A DNA stretch of 40,318 nt, from the NCBI GenBank assembly GCA_945957385.1, contig CAMFKP010000034.1, positions 1 to 40,318 of the forward strand. Direction: 5' to 3'. Every line of letters begins with the position of its first letter. Within the stretch, counting starts at the first letter, position 1. Below are positions 1-8,530 of the stretch, one piece after another. This DNA is from an uncultured Aeromonadaceae bacterium (GTDB lineage Bacteria; Pseudomonadota; Gammaproteobacteria; Enterobacterales; Aeromonadaceae). The notes beneath the pieces were generated by a model, which had not been told where the DNA came from, did no database searches, and saw only the letters and a program-made list of their open reading frames with translations. The position numbers and the translations under genes are program-made.

Positions 1-66
1 GGGATCAGGAGGGAAGCGATCTATCCGCAATAGCTTTCCCAGCTGACAGCATTAGACGCCATGGTA

Positions 67-1644
67 CTACCCTCGTCGCCAAACACGGCAGACCGCCAAT
101 CCCAGAAGTACCAGCCAGGAGAGGCTGCCGCCACCGCTGCTATCGTCTACCGCATCTGAAGGGGCGGACTCACTCTTGGACTGATAGCTGCAATTAGGCT
201 CGCTGCTGGCCGTCGCATTTTCCTGCACCGCCACATCACTCAAATGTGTTGCGAACAAGCCATCCGGGCGGCTGAACTCTTCCTGACGCCACTCAACGCG
301 GTGTTCGCCAGTTGGTATGGCGACTTGATATGACTGTGCTGGACAATGTCCGGAGAGGCGCATTTGCAAGGCGTCATCCAGATAGAGGCTGACACTACCG
401 CCGTTACTCAAACTGTCTACTGCGAGTTTGAAGGTCATATAGCGCGGTCCGGTGACCGTCATTGCCAGTGGCTGGTCATCAAACACCCCATTGTGATAGT
501 CAGCGGTCGCTGAAGCAGCCTCGCTGCTCCAGGCGGTGGTGGTTTCAGAATAGATAGCCGGTACGCCCGCTTGCGCGGGTAACACCTCGTGGCTGAGTGC
601 CTTGACGCTTAGAGTCTGTAACTTGACATCATCCAGCAGCAGATCAGCCGTCAGCTTGGCATTATCGCTGCCATCAAGCGGGGTGAAGGTTACCTGTGTC
701 TGGCAGCTGCCGAGCGGGGCAATCGTTTCGCAACCAGGACTCAGTCTGAATTGACCACTGCTGTCGTTCAACGCAAGATGCAGTGTGCGCGGGGTGTTGG
801 TCAGGTTTTGCACGCGGAGCAGACGCGTACTGGCGGCGTGATCCGGCAACAGCGCAAAAGCAGGCACAGGGTCAAGCTGTACTGGGTTGGCAAACCAGCG
901 CTGCAACTGGGTGGCAATCCAATCAAAATAGAGATCATAGCGCTGATAGGAAACGACATAGTTGTTGCCATCACTGACCAGCGCAATGGCTTTCCAGAGT
1001 CCGTCGCGCTGGAAGAATAGCGGCGAGCCACTGTCACCCGGGGCGGCGCCGAGGGTTGAACTGCGCTCGGTGCAGATCATGCCATCGCTGTCGGAGTGGG
1101 ACGTCATGTTCGTACAATTGGCAGCACTCATAAGGCGGCTGGTGTACTCCAACAGGCGTTGCGACGGCTGGTATGTACTGCCATAAGCCGTGGAACCGTA
1201 GCCATAGCCGGTGACGGGCTCCTGGTCCAATAGACCGCTCATCTCTTCGATGCTGGCAAACGGCATGCTGGGCCAACCCGACGGAACCTTGGCTTTTAGC
1301 AAACCAATGTCGCCAATACCCTGGGTGCCGTCGTAGATCACGCCCTGCTGAATGGCGTAGCAGTTGTTGCGATTGGCACTAGAGCTATTGCCGACACAGA
1401 CCCACAACTTACTCAGGTCATTGCCGCGAATACAGTGTGCGGCCGTGACAAAAACGCCATTGCCGATATGTGCGCCACCACAGTAGTGGTTGTCTGCCGA
1501 CGCCGGGACGCCTTGGCTGACCATGTGCATCACATAGGGCCATTGCTGTATGTTGGCGTCGTGTCCACCAACCACGCGTGGTGTTGCAGCTTGGGTAAAA
1601 CAGGGCAGTAAACAGAGTGTCAAGAGTGCGAGGGAACGGGCCAT
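67..1644 (-). CDS. Secreted trypsin-like (S1) serine protease with GlyGly-CTERM anchor
   Basis: An extracellular endopeptidase of 525 residues. A signal peptide (about residues 1-19, ending TQA) is followed by the activation-site motif RVVGG. The catalytic triad reads as His70 (TAAHC), Asp112 (GDIGLL) and Ser205 (GDSGSP). After the protease domain come an Ig-like segment (about 260-350) and a beta-rich segment (about 360-480). The C-terminus is Ser/Gly-rich (SSGGGS), then one hydrophobic helix, then an Arg-rich tail (RVWRRG). That tripartite tail is the GlyGly-CTERM signal, known to be processed by rhombosortase on type II secretion substrates; neither partner is encoded here. An AAGGA site (1653-1657) supports the start. 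Substrate unknown; family call secure. Confidence 0.93.
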   Translation of the reverse strand: MARSLALLTLCLLPCFTQAATPRVVGGHDANIQQWPYVMHMVSQGVPASADNHYCGGAHIGNGVFVTAAHCIRGNDLSKLWVCVGNSSSANRNNCYAIQQGVIYDGTQGIGDIGLLKAKVPSGWPSMPFASIEEMSGLLDQEPVTGYGYGSTAYGSTYQPSQRLLEYTSRLMSAANCTNMTSHSDSDGMICTERSSTLGAAPGDSGSPLFFQRDGLWKAIALVSDGNNYVVSYQRYDLYFDWIATQLQRWFANPVQLDPVPAFALLPDHAASTRLLRVQNLTNTPRTLHLALNDSSGQFRLSPGCETIAPLGSCQTQVTFTPLDGSDNAKLTADLLLDDVKLQTLSVKALSHEVLPAQAGVPAIYSETTTAWSSEAASATADYHNGVFDDQPLAMTVTGPRYMTFKLAVDSLSNGGSVSLYLDDALQMRLSGHCPAQSYQVAIPTGEHRVEWRQEEFSRPDGLFATHLSDVAVQENATASSEPNCSYQSKSESAPSDAVDDSSGGGSLSWLVLLGLAVCRVWRRG

Positions 1645-1678
1645 ACCGAAAGTCCTTTTGGGTTACGGAGAATTCGGG

Positions 1679-1706
1679 ATTCTATTGACACTTTAGTGAT
1701 TGTCGA
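1679..1706 (-). promoter_or_regulatory. Candidate sigma-70 promoter of the serine protease gene
   Basis: Read on the minus strand, TCGACA (1701-1706) and TAGAAT (1679-1684) are separated by 16 bp. Each differs from consensus at one position. The predicted transcript would start near 1672, about 28 bp before the start codon. Motif match only. Confidence 0.45.
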
Positions 1707-1757
1707 GTGACCACAGAATAAAGTGTGATATCAGGTCCGATTGAAACGTTAACGGCA

Positions 1758-2765
1758 TCAGTAGGTTGCACCCAGGCTCAGATAATGGCGCCACTCCAGA
1801 TCATTTTTCGGGCGTAAGGCCTGGCCGGCATAATCAATCTGCAAATCTTCCCAATCCAGTTCGCTACGCCAACTGATGCGCAAATGGTTGGTCAGGTAAT
1901 AGCGCATCCCCAGATTGAGTTCCGCACTCTGGGCATAATTGACATAGGCGCTTGGCTGATGCAGGTAACGGAAATAGGTGCCGGTCGAGAATGCCTCAAC
2001 GCTCTTGTCGAAGAGGGGTTGTTTGTAGTCCCAGCCGAGGGAGACAAACGGATAGTTCGCCCGGCCGTTATCAAACAGCAGGTCCAGATTACTGCTGCCA
2101 ACTTCCCAGTAGGACTTACTGAGCCCCGCTTGCAATATCCACTCCAGCCGGCGCTGGCGGTCATTCCAGAAGCGATAGCCCGGACCCGAGCCATATTCGA
2201 TCGACAGGTAGTTCGACGACAGCAGGTCATAGTTGTAATCCATCGCCGTGCGCCAGAACCATTGCTGATTGAGAAAGTAGTCGACCTTGGGGTTGAGCTT
2301 GTAATCGTGGCTCTGGGTTTCGCCATCCGAGGTTTCGTAGTTGTAATCACCGTGCAGCGTATAACGCCAGTTATGATTGGCCAGTTCACCGTCGGCGACC
2401 AGATTGATATCGTCGCGGCGGCTGCCGTTGCGTTTGAGTTTGGCGCTCAGATCGCCAGACGCTGTGTGATGCCAGAACGACTCCTCCTTGGCGGCCGTCG
2501 TGTCCGGTGCCGGCAAGCGTTGCAGTTTGCGATTGTCCATGCCATCGATGCGCCAGCGTGCAACCTGATCACGCTGTATCGTGAGGGTTGGGGCATACGC
2601 AACCCGGATCTTGATGCTGTCATCGGCCACGGCTTCAATCTTGCCGCTGAGCCGATCGCCGTTTTTCATCCACAGCACATCGGCACCGGCCAGATTTGGT
2701 ATTGCGCCCGCCAGCAGCAGTAGGCAGCACACTGGAGTGGGGTAATAACTGGATTGGATTGGCAC
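1758..2765 (-). CDS. DUF481 (YdiY-like) outer-membrane beta-barrel protein
   Basis: 335 residues, starting with GTG behind a purine-rich AAGGGGG site. A signal peptide covers about residues 1-28. Next comes a short beta domain (DVLWMKNGDRLSGKIEAV, about 29-80), a pattern common in these proteins, then the DUF481 barrel. The barrel shows alternating aromatic strands (WRYTLHGDYNYET, WFWRTAMDYNYD) and ends in a C-terminal aromatic (GATY), as expected for assembly into the outer membrane. Relatives are called salt-induced outer-membrane proteins; their function is not established. It lies 113 bp upstream of the protease in the same direction, but the protease has its own promoter candidate. Confidence 0.85.
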   Translation of the reverse strand: MPIQSSYYPTPVCCLLLLAGAIPNLAGADVLWMKNGDRLSGKIEAVADDSIKIRVAYAPTLTIQRDQVARWRIDGMDNRKLQRLPAPDTTAAKEESFWHHTASGDLSAKLKRNGSRRDDINLVADGELANHNWRYTLHGDYNYETSDGETQSHDYKLNPKVDYFLNQQWFWRTAMDYNYDLLSSNYLSIEYGSGPGYRFWNDRQRRLEWILQAGLSKSYWEVGSSNLDLLFDNGRANYPFVSLGWDYKQPLFDKSVEAFSTGTYFRYLHQPSAYVNYAQSAELNLGMRYYLTNHLRISWRSELDWEDLQIDYAGQALRPKNDLEWRHYLSLGATY

Positions 2766-2845
2766 GGCGCCCCCTTACGACAGAAGGCCCCATTCTAGCG
2801 GTCTGCTCGTCACTTGGCGACGGGGTGGGTACGCTTCAGCCGAGC

Positions 2846-3445
2846 TTAACGGCCGTAAGCGGCCAGAAATACCCGCAGCGCGCGTTCAACCACGAGACGG
2901 ATTTCGGCCGGCTCTGGAATGGCACGCACCCCCAGCGCACAGGGCTCTTCCAGTTCAGCATCGAGCAAGCCTTTGAGGTGCAACGCGGCGACCCAGGGAT
3001 CGTCGCAGCAGGCCTTGCCGCGGGCAACCTGGCCGGCCAGATACTGACTGATCTGCGTCCAGCCTTTGACCGGGCCGCGCTGGTAGTATTCGCGGCCGAC
3101 ATTCGAGCGGCCGGCTTCATGGAATACCACGGTGCGCAGCGCCAGCGCCTCCGGGCTCAGCACGAAACCCAGATAGTGTTCACCGAAGCGGCGCAATTCG
3201 CTCTCCAGTGGCGCGTCCGGATTGAGCGAGGTGAAGGCATCGGCAATTTTCTGGCGTCCGAACTCCTCAATCACGGCGGCAAACAGCTCCTCTTTGGAAC
3301 TGAAATAGTTATACAGCGTGGCTTTGGAGCCTCCGAGCCGGTTGGCAATCTCGGACATCGAGGTATTTTCAAACCCCAGCTCGGTAAAGGCTTGGCGCGC
3401 TACCTCCACCATGGCCTGACGCCGCTCCTCGCTTTTTACCCGCAT
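2846..3445 (-). CDS. TetR/AcrR-family repressor of the adjacent efflux operon
   Basis: A 199-residue one-component regulator. The start at 3445 (MRVKSEERRQ) is chosen because a GGAGAG site precedes it and because it begins directly at the DNA-binding domain; a longer frame to 3505 would run through the promoter. The helix-turn-helix is clear (about 15-60: ARQAFTELGFENTSMSEIA, then KATLYNYFSSKEEL). The C-terminal ligand domain resembles the TetR_C group that ends in an AefR-like segment. It is divergent from the three-gene exporter with a palindrome in between, so it most likely represses that operon and perhaps itself. The inducer is unknown. Confidence 0.93.
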   Translation of the reverse strand: MRVKSEERRQAMVEVARQAFTELGFENTSMSEIANRLGGSKATLYNYFSSKEELFAAVIEEFGRQKIADAFTSLNPDAPLESELRRFGEHYLGFVLSPEALALRTVVFHEAGRSNVGREYYQRGPVKGWTQISQYLAGQVARGKACCDDPWVAALHLKGLLDAELEEPCALGVRAIPEPAEIRLVVERALRVFLAAYGR

Positions 3446-3472
3446 CACACTCTCCGTTAAGTAAACCAGCTC

Positions 3473-3480
3473 GTACAGTT
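3473..3480. promoter_or_regulatory. Second TetR half-site within the tetR promoter
   Basis: GTACAGTT repeats one arm of the palindrome at 3511-3527. On the minus strand TTGACA (3500-3505) is followed after 17 bp by AAAACT (3477-3482), which would be the -35 and a weak -10 of the tetR gene. The half-site overlaps this -10, consistent with autoregulation. Confidence 0.4.
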
Positions 3481-3484
3481 TTGC

Positions 3485-3513
3485 TTGACGGGCGTCGCCT
3501 GTCAAATTATAAC
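3485..3513 (+). promoter_or_regulatory. Sigma-70 promoter of the efflux operon
   Basis: TTGACG (3485-3490) and TATAAC (3508-3513) are separated by exactly 17 bp, each one mismatch from consensus. This is one of the best promoter matches in the window and points into the exporter operon. The TetR palindrome begins inside its -10 hexamer. Confidence 0.7.
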
Positions 3514-3527
3514 TGTACCGTACAGTT
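3511..3527. promoter_or_regulatory. Perfect palindromic operator for the TetR repressor
   Basis: AACTGTACCGTACAGTT is a perfect 8-1-8 palindrome. It overlaps the -10 and the predicted start point of the efflux promoter, where a bound TetR dimer would block transcription. Assignment to this regulator is inferred from position. Confidence 0.75.
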
Positions 3528-3545
3528 CAGTTATGGTGTTATCCG

Positions 3546-5018
3546 ATGCGAGAGGTGAGCGTGTTCCCATCCCGTCCTACTACTGTCAGTCACGCCTGGG
3601 TCCGGAATTTGGCGGCAGGGGTGCCGTTGGCCTTGACCTTGTTGTCGGGCTGTAGTCATTCGCCGACGTTACCGGCCGATCCGTTGTTGCAGGCAGCGCA
3701 GTTGCACAGTGAGCAGAGCCTGCTGGCGCAGCGGCATGACAGTTGGCCGAGCCAGGCCTGGTGGCAGCGTTATCAGGATCCGCAGCTCAATGCGCTGATG
3801 CAGGAGCTGCAGGCTGACTCGCCGACACTGGCAGCCGCCCGGGCGCGCCTGCTGCAGGCGCAGGGCCAGGCCCGCCAGGTCGGTGCGGTGCAAGGGCCGG
3901 AGATTGGCGCCAACTTCGGTGTAAATGAGCAGAAGCTCAGTTACCACAATGGCAATGATTTTGTGCCCCGCGACTGGAACACCTATGGCTCAGCAACGCT
4001 TAATTTCAGTTATGAATTTGATTTTTGGGGAAAAAACCGCGCTCAGGTCGCGGCCGCGCAGTCGAGTCTGGCGGCCAGTGAGGCTGAACAGGCCGATGCC
4101 AGACGCGTGATCACCACGGCACTGTTGCAGGCCTATACCGAACTGGCGCGGCTCTATGCGCAGCAGGATACCGCCAGCGAGGCGCTGCATATTCGCGAGC
4201 AGACAGTCCAGCTGTTCCGCCAGCGGCATGCCAATGGGCTGGAAACCCTCGGTTCGGTGCGTCAGGTGGAGTCGCTGCAGGCCGTTGCCGCCGGTGAGTT
4301 ACTGGCGGTCGAGGAGGCCATCGTCCGGCAACGGCATGCCCTGGCGGCCCTGCTGGGCAAGGGGCCGGATCGCGGTTTGGCGTTAACGCGGCCGACACTG
4401 GCACTGCACGGGCGGTTTGGTTTGCCGGCCCACGCGGGTATCGATCTGCTCGGCCGGCGGCCGGATGTCACGGCGGCACGCTGGCAGGTCGAAGCGGCGG
4501 CGCAGCAAGTGGGGGTAGCCGAGACGCTGTTCTACCCGAATGTCTCCCTGTCCGGATTTATCGGAACCCAGTCGCTGGGGCTGGATAACCTGAGCCGTTC
4601 CGGCTCCGATGCCGGTAGCCTGGGCCCGGCGATCTACCTGCCACTGTTTACCGCCGGCCGGCTGGAAGGGCAGTTGGACACGGCGCGCGGCCGCTATCAG
4701 GAGGCTGTCGCCCACTACAACAACACGATCACCACGGCGCTACAGCAAGTTGCCGATGCCCATAGCGGACAGCAGGCGCTGCAGGCGCGACTGACCCAGG
4801 CCGAGGCAGCCGTGCAGGCCGCGGAAGAGGCGTTCAACATCACGAACAACCGTTATCGCGGCGGGCTGGCGACCTATCTGGATGTGCTCAGTGCCGAAGG
4901 CAGCTTGCTGCAGAGCCGCCAGGCGCTGGTCAATCTGCAGGCGCGGGCATTGACGCTGGATGTTGAACTGGTGCACGCCCTGGGCGGCGAAACCCTCCCT
5001 ACCACCGCTTTACTTTGA
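3546..5018 (+). CDS. Outer-membrane efflux lipoprotein (NodT/OprM type)
   Basis: 490 residues. Outer-membrane channel of a tripartite drug exporter. A lipobox (LLSGC) puts the lipidated cysteine at residue 36. Two OEP repeats follow, with typical helical-hairpin sequence (LLQAYTELARLYAQ) and signature strings such as NFSYEFDFWGKNRAQVA and LLGRRPDVTAARWQ near the repeat boundary, and FTAGRLEGQLDTARGRYQEA further on. The exact start is uncertain: no good ribosome site precedes the ATG at 3546, and GTG codons at 3555 and 3561 are alternatives. It is the first gene of the operon and its stop overlaps the extended frame of the next gene. Confidence 0.93.
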   Translation: MREVSVFPSRPTTVSHAWVRNLAAGVPLALTLLSGCSHSPTLPADPLLQAAQLHSEQSLLAQRHDSWPSQAWWQRYQDPQLNALMQELQADSPTLAAARARLLQAQGQARQVGAVQGPEIGANFGVNEQKLSYHNGNDFVPRDWNTYGSATLNFSYEFDFWGKNRAQVAAAQSSLAASEAEQADARRVITTALLQAYTELARLYAQQDTASEALHIREQTVQLFRQRHANGLETLGSVRQVESLQAVAAGELLAVEEAIVRQRHALAALLGKGPDRGLALTRPTLALHGRFGLPAHAGIDLLGRRPDVTAARWQVEAAAQQVGVAETLFYPNVSLSGFIGTQSLGLDNLSRSGSDAGSLGPAIYLPLFTAGRLEGQLDTARGRYQEAVAHYNNTITTALQQVADAHSGQQALQARLTQAEAAVQAAEEAFNITNNRYRGGLATYLDVLSAEGSLLQSRQALVNLQARALTLDVELVHALGGETLPTTALL

Positions 5019-5038
5019 TACCGCAACAGGACTACGAG

Positions 5039-6247
5039 ATGAGCTCTTCTTCCCAACTGCATGTAGAACATGCCGATGATTCGCTGTTTGATGCCCGTCA
5101 GGCCCGGGCGCGTCGCCGCCGGAGTTTTGTGCTGCTCGGCGCGGCCGTGGTGCTGGCGGCGGGGGCTTACACCAGCTGGTGGCTGCTGGTCGGCTCCCGC
5201 TATGTCAGCACCGATAATGCCTATACCGCCGCCGAGCTGGCCGAGGTGACCCCGGCGGTGGGTGGCATCATCGCCGCGGTGCACGTGGTGGACACCCAGC
5301 AGGTCAAGCGCGGCGATCTGCTGGTGGAGATTGACGACACCGATGCCCGCCTCGCGGTGGCTCAGGCCGAGGCGGATCTGGCCCTGGCTGAACGCCGGGT
5401 GCGCAGTTATCTGGCCAATGATGAGGGGCTGGCGGCGCAGGTAAAAGCCCGTGAAGCCGATGAACAGCGCTCCGACGCCCAGCTGGCGGCGGCACAGGCG
5501 GATCTGGAGCGCGCCAAGGTGGATTGGCAGCGGCGGCAGGCGTTGCAAGCCTCGGGGTCGGTCTCCGGCGAGGAGCTGACAAATGCGCGCAATGCCCTGG
5601 TCCAGGCCGAGGCCAATCTGGCGGCTGCCCGGGCGGCGCGGGCGCAGAGCATCTCCAACCGCCTGTCGACCATTGGATCGAAGAAGGCCAATGCGGCGCT
5701 GATCCTCGATACCACGGTTGAGAATAACCCCGAGGTGCTGCTGGCGCGGGCCCGATTGCAGCAGGCCCAGATCGATCTGCAGCGCACCCGGATCCACGCA
5801 CCGATGGATGGCGTCATCGCCAAGCGGCAGGTGCAGTTGGGCCAACGGGTGCAGGTCGGTGCCCCCTTGATGAGTGTGGTGCCGCTACATAACGTGCATG
5901 TTGATGCCAATTTCAAGGAGGGCGAGCTGCGCCACGTCAAAGTCGGGCAACCGGTGGCGATCACCACGGATCTGTATGGCGACAAGGTGGTGTATCACGG
6001 TGTGGTCAAGGGTTTTTCGGGGGGAACAGGCTCGGCGTTTTCGATGATCCCGGCGCAGAACGCCACCGGTAACTGGATCAAGGTGGTTCAGCGCTTGCCG
6101 GTGCGCATCGAGCTGGATGCACGGGAACTGGCGGCGCGGCCGCTGCAGGTTGGCTTGTCGATGAATGCCAGCGTCGATACGTCGGTCGAGGTCGAAGGGC
6201 AGGCGCTGGCCCAGCAGGCTGGCTCAACCCCGCAGCAGCAGGGTTAA
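5039..6247 (+). CDS. EmrA/HlyD-type membrane-fusion protein of the efflux pump
   Basis: 402 residues. Periplasmic adaptor linking the inner-membrane pump to the outer-membrane channel. An Arg-rich cytoplasmic tail (RQARARRRR) precedes one membrane anchor (about 30-52). Then come the biotin-lipoyl-like half motif (TDNAYTAAELAEVTPAVGG), a long coiled-coil hairpin (about 100-215), the second lipoyl half (IHAPMDGVIAKRQVQLGQ) and a beta-barrel domain. The ATG at 5039 is chosen because CAGGA lies 7 bp upstream; an in-frame ATG at 5015 has none. It sits between the channel and pump genes. Confidence 0.93.
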   Translation: MSSSSQLHVEHADDSLFDARQARARRRRSFVLLGAAVVLAAGAYTSWWLLVGSRYVSTDNAYTAAELAEVTPAVGGIIAAVHVVDTQQVKRGDLLVEIDDTDARLAVAQAEADLALAERRVRSYLANDEGLAAQVKAREADEQRSDAQLAAAQADLERAKVDWQRRQALQASGSVSGEELTNARNALVQAEANLAAARAARAQSISNRLSTIGSKKANAALILDTTVENNPEVLLARARLQQAQIDLQRTRIHAPMDGVIAKRQVQLGQRVQVGAPLMSVVPLHNVHVDANFKEGELRHVKVGQPVAITTDLYGDKVVYHGVVKGFSGGTGSAFSMIPAQNATGNWIKVVQRLPVRIELDARELAARPLQVGLSMNASVDTSVEVEGQALAQQAGSTPQQQG

Positions 6248-6256
6248 GGAGTCAGC

Positions 6257-7786
6257 ATGCAGCAGCAGGCTTCGCACGCGCCATTACGGGGTGGCCAGCT
6301 GGCGCTGGGCGCCACCATGCTGGCGATGGCCAACTTTCTGGCCATCCTTGATACCACGATCGCCAACGTCTCGGTGTCGAACATTGCCGGGAGTCTGGGT
6401 ACCTCGACCAGCCAGGGCACCTATGTCATCACCTCTTATGCGGTGGCCGAGGCAATTTCGGTGCCGCTGACCGGCTGGCTGGCCGGGCGGTTTGGTGCCA
6501 TCCGGGTGTTTGTTACCTGCTTCATCCTGTTCGGTCTGTTCTCGCTGCTGTGCGGCATGGCGACCAGCATGAACATGCTGGTGCTGTTCCGGGTGTTTCT
6601 GGGATTCTGCGGTGGCCCGCTGATGCCGCTGTCCCAGACCCTGATGTTGCGCATCTTCCCCAAGGAGAAGAGCCATGCGGCGATTGGCCTGTGGAGCATG
6701 ACGACGCTGGTGGCGCCGATCATGGGGCCGATCCTGGGGGGCATACTGTGTGATCAATACAGCTGGCCCTATATCTTCTACGTCAAGGCACCGTTTGCGC
6801 TGCTGGCCGGCGTGATGTGCTGGCAACTGTTGCGCCGCTTCGAGATGCCGACGCTGAAGCTGCCGATCGACAAGATTGGCCTGGGGTTGCTGATCATCTG
6901 GGTGGCGGCATTGCAGATCATGCTCGATGAGGGCAAGGATCATGACTGGTTTGCGTCGCCGCGGATTGTCACGTTGGCGATCATCGCCGCCATCGGCTTT
7001 GTCAGTTTTCTGATCTGGGAGTTGACCGAGCGCAACCCGGTAGTGGATTTACGGGTGTTTCGCCATACCGGCTTTCGTTTCAGCATGCTGACGTTGTCGC
7101 TGGGCTTTGGCGCCTTTTTCGGCATCACGGTGCTGACGCCATTGTGGCTGCAGATCTACATGGGTTACACGGCGACCATCGCCGGCTATTCCACCGCGAT
7201 GATGGGGGTGTTGGCGGTGTTTCTGGCGCCGTTGATTGCCAATCTGGCGTCCCGCATCGATCCGCGACCGCTGGTGTTTATCGGTGTGCTGTGGCTGGGG
7301 TGCTGGACCCTCTATCGCAGCCACGCCAACATGGAGATGACGTTCTGGCAGATCAGCTTGCCGATGTTGTTTCAGGGCATTGGCATGCCTCTGTTCTTCG
7401 TGCCGCTGACGGCGATTGCGCTGGGCTGTGTGTTGCCGCGCGAAATGGATTCGGCCGCCGGTTTGATGAACTTCATCCGTACCCTCTCCGGCGCGTTTGC
7501 GACCTCCATGGTCAACACCGGCTGGGAGCGTGAAACCCGCTATGTCCGTGCCGAGCTGGCCGGGCTGACTGACCGGGCCGGCGAGGCAAGTGCCGCGATG
7601 CAGCAGGCCGGCGCCGGTGGGGGCCAGGTGCGGGGCACCCTCGACTGGCTGTTACAAGGACAGAGTGTGATGGTGGCGACCAATAAACTGTTCCTGCTGA
7701 TTGGCGGCCTGTTCATCGTCGCGGCGTTTGTCATCTGGTTGGCCCCGCGTCCCACCCGCCAGGTGGATCCCGGGGCCGCTCACTGA
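6257..7786 (+). CDS. DHA2-family (EmrB-type) multidrug proton antiporter
   Basis: 509 residues with about 14 membrane helices. Inner-membrane pump of the tripartite exporter, driven by proton exchange. Family signatures include FLAILDTTIANVSV in helix 1 (the D-x-T-I-x-N-V-A-like motif C of DHA2), LTGWLAGRFGAIRVF (motif A) and MTTLVAPIMGPILGG (motif C). A TAAGGAG site overlaps the stop of the fusion-protein gene, 9 bp before this start, so the two are probably translationally coupled. A hairpin terminator follows 38 bp after the stop. Closest in pattern to EmrB; substrates cannot be read from sequence. Confidence 0.95.
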   Translation: MQQQASHAPLRGGQLALGATMLAMANFLAILDTTIANVSVSNIAGSLGTSTSQGTYVITSYAVAEAISVPLTGWLAGRFGAIRVFVTCFILFGLFSLLCGMATSMNMLVLFRVFLGFCGGPLMPLSQTLMLRIFPKEKSHAAIGLWSMTTLVAPIMGPILGGILCDQYSWPYIFYVKAPFALLAGVMCWQLLRRFEMPTLKLPIDKIGLGLLIIWVAALQIMLDEGKDHDWFASPRIVTLAIIAAIGFVSFLIWELTERNPVVDLRVFRHTGFRFSMLTLSLGFGAFFGITVLTPLWLQIYMGYTATIAGYSTAMMGVLAVFLAPLIANLASRIDPRPLVFIGVLWLGCWTLYRSHANMEMTFWQISLPMLFQGIGMPLFFVPLTAIALGCVLPREMDSAAGLMNFIRTLSGAFATSMVNTGWERETRYVRAELAGLTDRAGEASAAMQQAGAGGGQVRGTLDWLLQGQSVMVATNKLFLLIGGLFIVAAFVIWLAPRPTRQVDPGAAH

Positions 7787-7824
7787 GTTTCTCCTGTTAT
7801 TCAAGCGTTGTTCTCTCGCTTTTT

Positions 7825-7848
7825 ACCCGCCTCCCGGCGGGTTTTTTT
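7825..7848 (+). terminator. Rho-independent terminator of the efflux operon
   Basis: ACCCGCC (7825-7831), a TCCC loop, GGCGGGT (7836-7842), then T to 7848: a perfect 7-bp GC-rich stem with a T tract. It lies between the exporter and the convergent oxidoreductase gene, whose stop codon falls in the T tract. Confidence 0.92.
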
Positions 7849-8410
7849 ATGCCGCCGTCAGCTGTTGCAGACGCTGAAGCAACACGTCAGCTTGCTGTTC
7901 GGCGCGCGCCTGCACCTGTTCGAGCGTGTTGTAGATGCCGGGGATGTAGACCATGCCGTGTTGGTAGACAGGCTCCTGCCACGCCATCCCGGCCAGATAG
8001 GCGGTCTGTTGCAGCGGCTGCAGCAACTGGGCGATGGGGAAGTGGTTGTAGCCCAGCGGGGTGTAGGCCTCGGCCGGTCCGCCGACGGTAAACGACAGCT
8101 GCAGCGCCTTGCCGCGCAGTTTGTCGCCCTCCGGGCCGTAGGCGAAGTTAAAGGTGAAGACATCGTCGATCCACTTTTTCAGCAGCGCCGGCACCGAGTA
8201 CCAGTACAGCGGAAACTGCAGCACGATCACCTTGGCCGCCCGCAACGCGGCCTGTTCGCTGGCAACATCGATGTGGTAATCCGGATACAGCTGGTCCAGC
8301 GCGCGGATCTGCAGGTCGGGCAGGGCCTGTTGCAAGCGGTCGAGGATCAGGCGATTGGTGTGGGACTGGCTGAGGTCCGGGTGACCGGAGATAACGAGAA
8401 TATCGGCCAT
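7847..8410 (-). CDS. Flavodoxin-fold NAD(P)H:quinone oxidoreductase (KefF/MdaB-like)
   Basis: 187 residues, cytoplasmic, predicted to bind FMN and reduce quinones or related electrophiles with NAD(P)H. The N-terminal strand and phosphate loop (ILVISGHPDLSQSHTN) and the active-site segment (VLQFPLYWYSVPALLKKWIDDVFT) are diagnostic of the family, as is FTVGGPAEAYT. The start at 8410 is set by the conserved MADILVISGHP N-terminus and a CAGGAG site; the frame continues upstream without homology. It diverges from a LysR gene, the usual arrangement for a regulator and its target. Physiological substrate unknown. Confidence 0.9.
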   Translation of the reverse strand: MADILVISGHPDLSQSHTNRLILDRLQQALPDLQIRALDQLYPDYHIDVASEQAALRAAKVIVLQFPLYWYSVPALLKKWIDDVFTFNFAYGPEGDKLRGKALQLSFTVGGPAEAYTPLGYNHFPIAQLLQPLQQTAYLAGMAWQEPVYQHGMVYIPGIYNTLEQVQARAEQQADVLLQRLQQLTAA

Positions 8411-8498
8411 AAAGGGCTCCTGGAATGGGTGATGAGGGTGGAGAGCTGCCACTTTATGCCACTTGATTACCTCAAAATAGCAGGCTAAATCTGAAAGG

Positions 8499-8521
8499 AT
8501 TATTAAGTCTGATTTAATAAT
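8499..8521. promoter_or_regulatory. LysR-type operator dyad
   Basis: ATTATTAA (8499-8506), 7 bp, TTAATAAT (8514-8521): a perfect inverted repeat containing the T-N11-A pattern bound by LysR proteins. It lies 9 bp before the lysR-type start codon and about 90 bp from the divergent oxidoreductase start, so it can serve both autoregulation and target activation. Confidence 0.7.
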
Positions 8522-8530
8522 GGAGAGGCC

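Noticed and set aside
1884..2723. 279-codon frame opposite the DUF481 gene
   Set aside because: Shadow frame; the minus-strand protein has a signal peptide and beta-barrel pattern while this one has nothing.
4874..5845. 323-codon minus-strand frame across the efflux channel and fusion-protein genes
   Set aside because: Crosses two well-supported genes; its low-complexity Arg/Leu/Gln translation has no family signature.
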